Assembly (NCBI GenBank): GCA_017427385.1
Contig: JAFRSW010000019.1
Span: 1-64,000, forward strand
Source of the DNA: Bacteroidales bacterium
GTDB lineage: Bacteria > Bacteroidota > Bacteroidia > Bacteroidales > UBA932
Length of the DNA stretch: 64,000 nt
Direction of reading: 5' to 3'
Of the stretch, positions 16,244-24,283 are shown piece after piece. Both the position numbers and the translations under genes were made by a program. The notes beneath the pieces are model-generated. The model had not been told where the DNA came from, ran no database searches, and was given only the letters and a program-made list of their open reading frames with translations. How positions within the stretch are numbered: position 1 is the stretch's first letter; each line of letters begins with the position of its first letter.

Positions 16244-17896
16244 ATGAAAAAGATAAGTATCTTGGCGATATCCTGGCTGCTTTGCAGCGCATTCACGATC
16301 CACACCATAGGAGATTCCACCATGGCAGAGAAAAACCTGCAGAAAGCGGGCCCTGAACGCGGCTGGGGAATGATGTTCCAGAACTTCCTGGACGAGGGGG
16401 TGACCGTCATCAACTATGCCCAGAACGGCCGCAGCACCAAGAGTTTCAGGGACATGGGCCTCTGGGACAAGGTGGAAGCAAACCTTCAGCCGGGGGATTA
16501 TCTCTTTATCCAGTTCGGCCATAACGATTCCAAGAAGGATGATCCGGCCCGCTATGCGGCTGCGTTCGGTGCGTACCAGGACAATCTCCGTTTCTTCATC
16601 AAAACCGCCCGGGAGAAGGGTGCGAAGCCGGTTCTGCTGACTCCCATCGCCCGCCGGCATTTCAAGAACAGCGTTCTCGACCGAAATCATCACGGCGACT
16701 ATCCCGCGGCCATGAAGCAGGTTGCGGAAGAAGAGAACGTGCCCCTGCTGGACATGACCACGGCCACACTCGACTGGCTCGAAAGCCTGGGCGATGAGGG
16801 CTCGAAGCCCTACTTCATGATCAGCACCGGCAAGAACGACAACACCCACACCATCGCCTGCGGAGCCCGTAAGGTTACCGAACTCGTCTGCGAGAAGATA
16901 CGCGAACAACTCCCCGAAATCGCGGAGCACCTGATCAGCTATGACATAGTGGTTTCCGCGGACGGCCACGGCGACTTCATGACCGTGCAGGAGGCCATCG
17001 ACGCCTGCCCGGACTATTCGCACGAGCGCATCACGCGCATCCGCATACGCGCAGGTATATATAAGGAAATGGTCACCATCCCTCACAACAAATTCCGCCT
17101 GCACATCAGCGGCGAAGGCGCAGAAAAGACCATCATCACCTTCGACAAGTACGCCCGCAAGCCCTGGCCCGTGGGTGGATTCCCGATGGGAACGTCCGGC
17201 AGCGCCAGCGTCTACATCCACTCCAGCTATGTGACCATGGAGGATCTGACCATAGAGAACAGCGCCGGCGAGGGCAAGGAGATAGGCCAGGCCGTGGCTC
17301 TCTTCACCGACGGGGACTTCCTGTTCTTCCACCGCTGCCGCCTGATCGGAAATCAGGATACTGTATATACTTACGGCCGATTTGGCAAGGATGGAGGAAT
17401 CAAGCGCAACTACTTCCTGGACTGCTACATAGAGGGCACGACCGATTTCATCTTCGGCCCGTCGATCGCGTATTTCGAGAACTGCACCATCCACAGCAAG
17501 AAGAATAGCTACGTGACGGCCGCTTCCACCCTGCAGGGGCAGAAGTACGGATACGTGTTCAAAAACTGCAAACTCACCGCCGCACCCGGCATCGACAAAT
17601 GCTATCTCGGCCGCCCCTGGGGCGCCTATGCCAAGACTGTTTTCATGGAGTGCGAACTCGGTGAGCACATTGTGGCGGAAGGTTGGCACGACTGGGAGAA
17701 ACCTGGCAAGCCGGATACTAAGAAAAACTCCTATTACGCTGAGTATAAGAACTTTGGCCCAGGTGCGGCTTCCAAGAAGGAGCGCGTGAAGTGGAGCAAG
17801 CAGCTAAGCGATAAGCAGGCTGCGGAATACGCTTTCGAAAAGGTTATGTTCCAGGAGCAGGACGGTATTAAATGGAATCCATACGAGAACAGATGA
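16244..17896 (+). CDS. Two-domain pectin esterase: CE12 acetylesterase fused to CE8 methylesterase
   Basis: This 550-residue exported protein joins two de-esterifying enzymes. Residues about 20-245 form an SGNH hydrolase of the rhamnogalacturonan acetylesterase type (CE12): TIGDSTMAEK with nucleophile Ser25, an oxyanion Asn in FGHNDSKKDD, and the Asp/His pair in KNDNTHTIACGA. Residues about 250-550 form a right-handed helix pectin methylesterase (CE8): GDFMTVQEAI, GQAVALFTDGDF, RLIGNQDTVYT with a catalytic Asp, IEGTTDFIFG with the second Asp, and LGRPWGAYAKTVF with the substrate Arg and Trp. I chose the ATG at 16244, where a signal sequence begins. The last codons overlap the GH105 start (ATGA). 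Confidence 0.93.
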   Translation: MKKISILAISWLLCSAFTIHTIGDSTMAEKNLQKAGPERGWGMMFQNFLDEGVTVINYAQNGRSTKSFRDMGLWDKVEANLQPGDYLFIQFGHNDSKKDDPARYAAAFGAYQDNLRFFIKTAREKGAKPVLLTPIARRHFKNSVLDRNHHGDYPAAMKQVAEEENVPLLDMTTATLDWLESLGDEGSKPYFMISTGKNDNTHTIACGARKVTELVCEKIREQLPEIAEHLISYDIVVSADGHGDFMTVQEAIDACPDYSHERITRIRIRAGIYKEMVTIPHNKFRLHISGEGAEKTIITFDKYARKPWPVGGFPMGTSGSASVYIHSSYVTMEDLTIENSAGEGKEIGQAVALFTDGDFLFFHRCRLIGNQDTVYTYGRFGKDGGIKRNYFLDCYIEGTTDFIFGPSIAYFENCTIHSKKNSYVTAASTLQGQKYGYVFKNCKLTAAPGIDKCYLGRPWGAYAKTVFMECELGEHIVAEGWHDWEKPGKPDTKKNSYYAEYKNFGPGAASKKERVKWSKQLSDKQAAEYAFEKVMFQEQDGIKWNPYENR

Positions 17897-19104
17897 GACG
17901 TGTTATACTGATAGTCGCTGCGCTTTGCATGCTGGTGAGCTGCCGGCAGGAGCCGCTATCGCGGCGGATGATGGAGTCGGAGATGAGGCGGTGCCCGACG
18001 GCGGCGGATCTTGACGGCATGGCCGGCAAACTCAAATGGAATTATACGCCCGGTCTCGAAATGTTGTCGTTCCTGGACGCCGCGTATCCCAATGGGCCCT
18101 CCGCGAGAAGCAAAGGGCCGGGCATTGCTTCTCCGCAAGCCAGCGCGCTGCAGTACGTAGACGCCTGGTACGATGCGATAATCCGCGAGGATGGAAACAT
18201 TGGGGCGAACTACAAGCGCGGCAATTACAACGTCGACCATATCTGCCCCGGCCGCACACTGTTCAAACTCTACGATCTCACCGGAAAGCAGAAATACCGC
18301 GCCGCGCTGGACAGCATCTACATGCAGGTGAAAACCCAGCCCCGCACCGAAGCGGGAGCCTTCTGGCACAAGAAGATATATCCCTATCAGGTATGGCTGG
18401 ACGGCTTTTACATGGCCCAGCCTTTCTATGCACAGTACAGCGCCCGCTATCTGGACCCGGAAGAGGCGGCTGTGAACTTCGACGATATCGCAAGGCAGTT
18501 CGCAGTGGCCTACGACAAGTGCTACGATCCGGCCACGGGCCTTCTCCGGCATGCCTGGGATGAGTCCCGCAGCATGTTCTGGGCTAACCCCGAAACGGGA
18601 CAGTCGGACCATGCCTGGGGCAGGGCCCTCGGCTGGTACATGATGGCCCTGGTGGACGTGCTGGACTGGGTTCCGGAGAACCATCCGGCCGGAACAGAGC
18701 TCAAAAACATACTCTGCACCCTCCTGGACAAACTCCAGGAATACGACGATCCGGCCACCGGAATGTGGTATCAGGTGCTGGACTGCCCCGGGCGCGAAGG
18801 CAACTATATAGAGTCCACCTGCTCCGCCATGTTCACCTATGTCTATCTGAAGGCGGCGGACAAAGGCTATGCTCCCCAGTATAAAACATACGCCCGCAAA
18901 CTCTACCGCAAGCTGGTCAAGACCTTCATCCGCGAAGAGGCCGACGGCACCATCACCCTCACCGAATGCTGCGCAGTGGCCGGCCTGGGCGGAAAGGAAA
19001 ACCGCCGCGGCGACTACGACTATTACATCAACGAAAAGAAATGCGAAAACGACCCGAAGGGCGTAGGACCCTTCATCTGGGCGTCCCTGATATATGAAAA
19101 GTAA
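17893..19104 (+). CDS. GH105 unsaturated rhamnogalacturonyl / galacturonyl hydrolase
   Basis: GH105 enzymes hydrate the double bond of unsaturated uronides and release 5-keto-4-deoxyuronate, which feeds KduI. The 403-residue protein has signal and lipobox MLVSC (Cys17), then an alpha/alpha barrel with NYKRGNYNVDHICPGR (catalytic Asp115), IYPYQVWLDGFYMAQPF (second Asp), and SDHAWGRALGWYMMALVDVL. I prefer the start at 17893, which overlaps the upstream stop by four bases and gives a clean lipoprotein signal; the ATG at 17872 would add seven polar residues. Residues about 67-84 (NGPSARSKGPGIASPQAS) look like an insertion before the conserved QYVDAWYDAI and are encoded partly by a palindrome shared with the msrA fusion gene. 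Confidence 0.92.
   Translation: MRRVILIVAALCMLVSCRQEPLSRRMMESEMRRCPTAADLDGMAGKLKWNYTPGLEMLSFLDAAYPNGPSARSKGPGIASPQASALQYVDAWYDAIIREDGNIGANYKRGNYNVDHICPGRTLFKLYDLTGKQKYRAALDSIYMQVKTQPRTEAGAFWHKKIYPYQVWLDGFYMAQPFYAQYSARYLDPEEAAVNFDDIARQFAVAYDKCYDPATGLLRHAWDESRSMFWANPETGQSDHAWGRALGWYMMALVDVLDWVPENHPAGTELKNILCTLLDKLQEYDDPATGMWYQVLDCPGREGNYIESTCSAMFTYVYLKAADKGYAPQYKTYARKLYRKLVKTFIREEADGTITLTECCAVAGLGGKENRRGDYDYYINEKKCENDPKGVGPFIWASLIYEK
18106..18132. repeat. Palindromic insert within the GH105 gene
   Basis: AGAAGCAA and TTGCTTCT form perfect 8-base arms around AGGGCCGGGCA. The core halves GCAAAGGGCC and GGGCATTGC recur in the palindrome at 54084-54142 inside the msrA-fRMsr gene. It is read in frame as ARSKGPGIAS. 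Confidence 0.5.
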
Positions 19105-19105
19105 G

Positions 19106-20962
19106 ATGAACCACATGAAATTTATATGCTGCCTCATGGTGGCGGCCTGCATCGCCGCCTGCGGAGGAGAAAAGACGCCCACAGGGCCTTCGGTGCCCGA
19201 TGTGCCCACAGGACTCAAACTGCACAGCACTGGAGACGATTCGTTTACCTTCCAGTGGGATCCGATGGAAGGCGCCCTCAGCTACGACTGGCAGCTACTG
19301 GGCGAGACGAACGCGGTGCTGCTGAACGGCAACGTGACCAAACGCAACGTAACCGTCTCTCCTGTGGACAAGGGCGTTAACTACGGTTTCCGCGTACGCA
19401 GCGTCAATGAGGAAGGGTCATCCGACTGGTGCGCTTCGGTGGCGGCGAAGATAGAAATACCCGACAATCCTCCGGGACCCGGCCCCGAGCCTCCCGTGGA
19501 GACCTTGACTTACGAAGATCTGAAGATTCCCGCTTGTGAGGAAGACGGCAAGGCCAGGGCGTTCCCCGGAGCGGAAGGCGGTGGCATGTACACCACTGGC
19601 GGACGCGGTGGTAACGTGTATCATGTGACCAATCTCAACGACAGCGGCGAGGGATCCCTGCGCTACGGCATCACCAATGGAGCGCGTCCTCTGACCATAG
19701 TGTTTGATGTTGCCGGCATCATTGAGCTAAACAGTACCCTGAACGTGTCCAAGGGCGACCTGACTATCGCTGGACAGACCGCTCCGGGAGATGGAATCTG
19801 CCTCAAGAACTACACCTTCCGCATCAGCGCAAGCAACGTTATAGTGCGCTTCATCCGCTGTCGTATGGGCGACGAAAAGAAGGTTGAGGACGATGCGATG
19901 CAGATTCTTTCGCACGACGATAACAAGTACAAGAACATCATAATCGACCACTGTTCCGTGAGTTGGTGCACCGATGAATGTGCCTCATTCTATGGCATGC
20001 AGAACTTCTCCTTCCAGTGGAACATAATCTCAGAGAGCCTTCGCGTGTCCGTGCACGGAAAAGGAAATCACGGCTACGGCGGCATCTGGGGAGGCGAGAA
20101 TGCGAGCTATCATCACAACCTCCTGGCGCATCACGACAGCCGCAATCCGCGCATAGACCACGATTACGTTTCCACCCAAAAAGGCCCTCTGAGCCTCGTC
20201 AACAACGTGATTTACAACTGGATGGGTAATACATGCTACGGAGGCGAGAGTGCTAACACCACCAATACCTACAGGAAATACAATATCATAAACAACTATT
20301 ATCGTCCCGGTCCGGCCACAAGCACAAGCAAGATCTGGTTCCTGGATCCGACGACCTCATGCAGCAACTGCACGACCGAGATGAATGTGGGTACCGTGGT
20401 CCCCGGACACTTCTACATGACCGGCAATACCATGCATGGCTACAACGCCATGACATCCGATAACTGGACGGGCACAACGAAGTCTGATTTGGTATCTACC
20501 ATCAAGTCGAACGAGCCCTTCACATATGCTTCCAATCCTTCGTCCATTAGCATTCAGTCCGCGGCGGACGCGTATGCCGCAGTTGTTGCCAATGCAGGCG
20601 CGAGTTATGCCCGGGATGCCATCGATACCCGTGTGGCGAAAGAGGCAAATAACGGCACTCACACCTATACAGGCAGTAAAGGCAGCACAAAAGGCATAAT
20701 CGATACGCAGTCCGATGTGGGCGGATGGCCGGAGTATACAGCCACCACAGAACAGAAATCCGCGCTCGCCGACACCGACGGCGACGGCATGAGCGATGCC
20801 TTCGAAGATGCCTTCGGCCTGAACAAGAACAGCGCCGCGGACGGCAAAACCGTGAGCATTGACAAGCACGGCCGCTACACCAATCTGGAAATGTATCTAC
20901 ACTATATAGTGCGTGAAATCGTAGCTTCTCAGAACGCTGGCGGAACATATACTCAACTATAA
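19106..20962 (+). CDS. PL1 pectate lyase lipoprotein with FN3 domain
   Basis: This enzyme cleaves polygalacturonate by beta-elimination, giving unsaturated oligomers for GH105 and KduI/KduD. The 618-residue protein has lipobox IAAC (Cys19), an FN3-like domain at about 33-118 (VPTGLKLHSTGDDSFTFQWD), a Pro-rich linker, and a parallel beta-helix of family PL1 from about 150: AFPGAEGGGMYTTGGRGG, IIDHCSVSWCTDE (calcium site), HGYGGIWGG and LAHHDSRNPRID with the catalytic Arg. The C-terminus has a calcium-loop DTDGDGMSDAFEDAFGLN typical of secreted Bacteroidota enzymes. I used the ATG at 19106, one base after the GH105 stop; 19115 is an alternative. An operator-like palindrome lies within the coding region. 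Confidence 0.92.
   Translation: MNHMKFICCLMVAACIAACGGEKTPTGPSVPDVPTGLKLHSTGDDSFTFQWDPMEGALSYDWQLLGETNAVLLNGNVTKRNVTVSPVDKGVNYGFRVRSVNEEGSSDWCASVAAKIEIPDNPPGPGPEPPVETLTYEDLKIPACEEDGKARAFPGAEGGGMYTTGGRGGNVYHVTNLNDSGEGSLRYGITNGARPLTIVFDVAGIIELNSTLNVSKGDLTIAGQTAPGDGICLKNYTFRISASNVIVRFIRCRMGDEKKVEDDAMQILSHDDNKYKNIIIDHCSVSWCTDECASFYGMQNFSFQWNIISESLRVSVHGKGNHGYGGIWGGENASYHHNLLAHHDSRNPRIDHDYVSTQKGPLSLVNNVIYNWMGNTCYGGESANTTNTYRKYNIINNYYRPGPATSTSKIWFLDPTTSCSNCTTEMNVGTVVPGHFYMTGNTMHGYNAMTSDNWTGTTKSDLVSTIKSNEPFTYASNPSSISIQSAADAYAAVVANAGASYARDAIDTRVAKEANNGTHTYTGSKGSTKGIIDTQSDVGGWPEYTATTEQKSALADTDGDGMSDAFEDAFGLNKNSAADGKTVSIDKHGRYTNLEMYLHYIVREIVASQNAGGTYTQL
20044..20062. promoter_or_regulatory. Operator-like palindrome inside the PL1 gene (site 5)
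   Basis: CCGTGCACGG at 20049-20058 is identical to the intergenic cores. On the minus strand the flanks also fit: TTTTCCGTGCACGGACACG against TTTCCGTGCACGGGCACGG. It lies 932 bases upstream of the SusC operator and could be an auxiliary site, or it could be imposed by the codons for SVHGK. Confidence 0.45.
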
Positions 20963-20971
20963 TGGAAAAAA

Positions 20972-20993
20972 TTTCCGTGCCCGTGCACGGAAA
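20972..20993. promoter_or_regulatory. Putative LacI-family operator (site 3)
   Basis: TTTCCGTGC, CCGT, then GCACGGAAA form a 9-base inverted repeat that includes the core CCGTGCACGG at 20981-20990. It is the exact reverse complement of the extended form of site 2 across the CCGTGCACGGGCACGG portion. It lies 18 bases before the SusC -7 box. Confidence 0.82.
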
Positions 20994-21008
20994 TCAATTT
21001 TTTCTTCT

Positions 21009-21016
21009 TATATTTG
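21009..21016 (+). promoter_or_regulatory. Promoter -7 box for SusC
   Basis: TATATTTG is an exact TAnnTTTG match, 44 bases before the SusC start, with operator site 3 upstream. This supports a separate transcript for susC-susD-DUF4957-uxaC. Confidence 0.7.
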
Positions 21017-21060
21017 ACGCCGAAACTAATATAGTAACTACTATTTTAATCAAATAACCA

Positions 21061-24000
21061 ATGAAAAGTTTAGCAAAGAAACTCGTTGCTGTGCTTCTCT
21101 GCATTGGTGCCGGACTGTCTCTTTCCGCGCAGACGACCATCAAGGGCGTCGTGTCGGACGAGAACGGCGAACCGCTGATGGGAGCGGGTGTCTTCGTTGA
21201 AGGCACCACCATCGGAACGGTCACCGGGCTCGATGGAGACTATCAGCTCACGGTGCCTGCAGATGCAGCCAATCTCGTTTTCTCTTTCATCGGTCTTGCA
21301 GATCAGACGGTCGCCATCGGCGGCAGGACGGAAATCAACATCGTCCTCAAGGCGGATGAAACATTCCTCGACGAGGTAGTCGTTGTGGGTTATGCGACGG
21401 TCAAGCGTCGCGACCTCCTCGGCGCTGTCTCGTCCGTGGGATCCGACAAACTGACCGAACAGCCTGTTACTACAGTCAGCCAGGCGCTTTCCGGTAAGAT
21501 GGCGGGTGTCTCCGTCGTCACGACCGAAGGTGATCCCGACGCAGACGTGAAGATCCGCGTCCGCGGCGGCGGTTCCATCACCCAGGACAACAGTCCTCTT
21601 TACATCGTGGACGGCTTCCCGGTCGAATCGATCAACGACATCCCTTCCTCCGAAATCGCCTCCATCGACGTGTTGAAGGACGCTTTCTCCACCGCCATCT
21701 ATGGTAGCCGCGGTGCAAACGGCGTCATCATCGTCACCACCAAGAGCGCAGAGCGCGGGCAGAAGATCTCCGTCAAGTTCAACACTTATTACGGACTCAA
21801 GAGGATGGCCAATGCCGGCGCAATCCAGGCGATGGATGTAGAGAACTTCGTGAAGTTCCAGTATGAACTCGGAACCATACGCGACAATCTCAAGAACGAC
21901 TATATCCCCTTCTTCGGAACATTCGACGATATCGACCTCTACAAGGGTCTGAAGGGCAACAACTGGGTGGACGCCGTGTTCGGCAACACCGGTTCCACCT
22001 TCAGTGCAGACTTCTCGGTATCCGGCAGCGGTGAGGGATACAACTGGACCGTCGGCTACGCCCACATGGGAGACGAGGCTATCATGGCCGGATCGAATTA
22101 CGGGCGCGACAACCTCAATTTCAAAGGCAACTTCAAGACTTCCAAGAAGACCTCGCTCGACGTGAATGTCCGTTATTCCAAGGTTAACGTGCGCGGCTCA
22201 GGTGCGAATGGCATCAAGGATACCGGCACAACCTCCGGCAACGGACGTCTGAAGCACGCCGTTTCCTATTCTCCCATCCCTCTCGCCAACACGGTCGAGG
22301 GCGTGGACGAGGAGCAGGACTATGGCGACAACGCTCCGCCGCTCCTTTCCGTGGCCGATAACGATTCCCGCAGGATCCGTGCGACGCTGAACACCAACGC
22401 CGCCCTCAACTGGGATATAATCGACAACCTCCGCCTCAAGATCGAAGGCGGTTACGAAGATTACCGTCAGACCGACGACCGCTTCTATGGTCTGACCACC
22501 TATTATGTGGCCAACAACTCCACCATCAAGAACACTCCTTCCAACCAGCATAAGGAGGCGTTCCGTACCAAATACCGCAACACGAATACCCTGAACTACG
22601 ATTTCAAGGATATAATCGGAAGCGAAGACCACAGCCTCACCGCCCTCCTCGGACAGGAACTTACTATCACCAAGAGCAACACCCTTGAGATGATGGTGGA
22701 CGGCCTCCCCACCTTCTACGGTGCAGAGATGGCCTGGAACTTCCTTTCTTCCGGCACCCCGTCATCCGCCAACAACTACTACAATCCGGACGACCGCCTG
22801 CTTTCCTTCTTCGGGCGCGTGAACTATGATTATAAGCATAAGTATTCCCTCGGTGCCACGCTCCGCGCCGACGGCAGCTCCAAGTTCGCTCCCGGCCACC
22901 AGTGGGGATTCTTCCCGTCCGCGGCCGCATCCTGGACCATCTCCAACGAAGACTGGATGGAATCCACCCGCGGCTGGATCGACCAGCTCAAGCTCCGCTA
23001 CAGCTTCGGTACCGCGGGTAACAACAACATCCCTTCCGGCCTGCTCGTAAAGCAGTATTCCTCGGTGAACACCACATGGCTCAGCCAGAGCCCCAACTAC
23101 TGGATGGCCGGCAAGGTGATGAACAATCCCGACCTCACCTGGGAAACCACTTATTCTCATAACCTTGGTCTGGACTTCAGCCTCTCCAACGGCGCCGTTT
23201 CCGGTAGCCTCGAGGTTTACCAGAACGACATCAAGGACCTCCTCATCAACTTCCCGATCACGGGCTCCGGATACGACAGCCAGTACCGCAACATCGGTTC
23301 CACCCGCAACCGCGGTATCGAGCTCACCCTCAACATGCCCATCATCCAGAAGAAGGATGTCTCCCTCAATATCTCCGGCAACATCGCCTACAACGTCAAC
23401 CGTGTGACCGACCTCGGCGGCCTGAATTCCATCACCGCCCAGTCCTACTGGGCATCCACCGAAATCGGTGACGACTACATCGTGCAGGTGGGTCAGCCCC
23501 TCGGCAACATGTACGGCTACGTCGTGGACGGATTCTATACAGCCGACGACTTCACATGGAACGGCAGCAAGTGGGTGCTCAACGAAGGTGTGGTGGATGA
23601 TTCCGCCGTCATCGGCGCAAGCTACCTGATGCCCGGTGCCATCAAGCTGAAGAACGTGGACAAGTCGGCCGACAACAAGGTTACCGTGGCCGACCGCACC
23701 ATCATCGGAAACGCCAGCCCGGACTTCACCGGCGGCTTCTCCTTCAGCGGTTACTACAAGGGCTTCGACTTCAGCGCCAACTTCAACTACATGATCGGCA
23801 ACGAGGTCTACAACGCCAACAAGATAGAGTTCACATCTTCCCGCAAGTTCCACAACCGCAACCTGCTTAACAGCATGGATGTGGACAAGCGCTGGACCAA
23901 TATCGACTGGACCACGGGCGAACTCATTACCGACGCCGCCACCCTTAAGGCCGTCAACAAGGGCAAGACCATGTGGAGCCCCGCGGTCGGCAGCGCCGTC

Positions 24001-24270
24001 TTCTCCGACTGGGCGGTAGAGGATGCATCATTCCTCCGCCTCCAGAGCCTCACGGTCGGATACACCCTTCCCGAGAAACTCACCGAGAAGTATCATGTCC
24101 GCCGTGCACGCGTCTACGTTACGGGAACCAACCTGTTCTGCCTCACCAACTACTCCGGATACGATCCTGAGGTCGATACCCGCCGCGCCACTCCGCTTAC
24201 TCCCGGTGTGGACTATTCGGCATATCCCAAGTCCATCGGCTGGGTCGCAGGTCTCAACATAACTTTCTAA
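21061..24270 (+). CDS. SusC-like TonB-dependent outer-membrane transporter
   Basis: This 1069-residue protein is the outer-membrane import channel for pectin oligomers, working with SusD as a lidded pore powered by TonB. It has a signal peptide (LSLSAQ), a carboxypeptidase-regulatory-like domain at about 23-95 (TTIKGVVSDENGEPLMGAGV), a TonB-box-like LDEVVVVGYATVKR near 102, a plug domain with VRGGGSI, PLYIVDGFPV and AIYGSRGANGVIIVTTK, and a C-terminal 22-strand barrel ending in an aromatic residue (GLNITF). It follows operator site 3 and is followed 13 bases later by SusD. No ECF sigma or hybrid two-component gene is adjacent, which fits control by the LacI-type regulator. Confidence 0.95.
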   Translation: MKSLAKKLVAVLLCIGAGLSLSAQTTIKGVVSDENGEPLMGAGVFVEGTTIGTVTGLDGDYQLTVPADAANLVFSFIGLADQTVAIGGRTEINIVLKADETFLDEVVVVGYATVKRRDLLGAVSSVGSDKLTEQPVTTVSQALSGKMAGVSVVTTEGDPDADVKIRVRGGGSITQDNSPLYIVDGFPVESINDIPSSEIASIDVLKDAFSTAIYGSRGANGVIIVTTKSAERGQKISVKFNTYYGLKRMANAGAIQAMDVENFVKFQYELGTIRDNLKNDYIPFFGTFDDIDLYKGLKGNNWVDAVFGNTGSTFSADFSVSGSGEGYNWTVGYAHMGDEAIMAGSNYGRDNLNFKGNFKTSKKTSLDVNVRYSKVNVRGSGANGIKDTGTTSGNGRLKHAVSYSPIPLANTVEGVDEEQDYGDNAPPLLSVADNDSRRIRATLNTNAALNWDIIDNLRLKIEGGYEDYRQTDDRFYGLTTYYVANNSTIKNTPSNQHKEAFRTKYRNTNTLNYDFKDIIGSEDHSLTALLGQELTITKSNTLEMMVDGLPTFYGAEMAWNFLSSGTPSSANNYYNPDDRLLSFFGRVNYDYKHKYSLGATLRADGSSKFAPGHQWGFFPSAAASWTISNEDWMESTRGWIDQLKLRYSFGTAGNNNIPSGLLVKQYSSVNTTWLSQSPNYWMAGKVMNNPDLTWETTYSHNLGLDFSLSNGAVSGSLEVYQNDIKDLLINFPITGSGYDSQYRNIGSTRNRGIELTLNMPIIQKKDVSLNISGNIAYNVNRVTDLGGLNSITAQSYWASTEIGDDYIVQVGQPLGNMYGYVVDGFYTADDFTWNGSKWVLNEGVVDDSAVIGASYLMPGAIKLKNVDKSADNKVTVADRTIIGNASPDFTGGFSFSGYYKGFDFSANFNYMIGNEVYNANKIEFTSSRKFHNRNLLNSMDVDKRWTNIDWTTGELITDAATLKAVNKGKTMWSPAVGSAVFSDWAVEDASFLRLQSLTVGYTLPEKLTEKYHVRRARVYVTGTNLFCLTNYSGYDPEVDTRRATPLTPGVDYSAYPKSIGWVAGLNITF

Positions 24271-24283
24271 ACGGACAAGGAAT

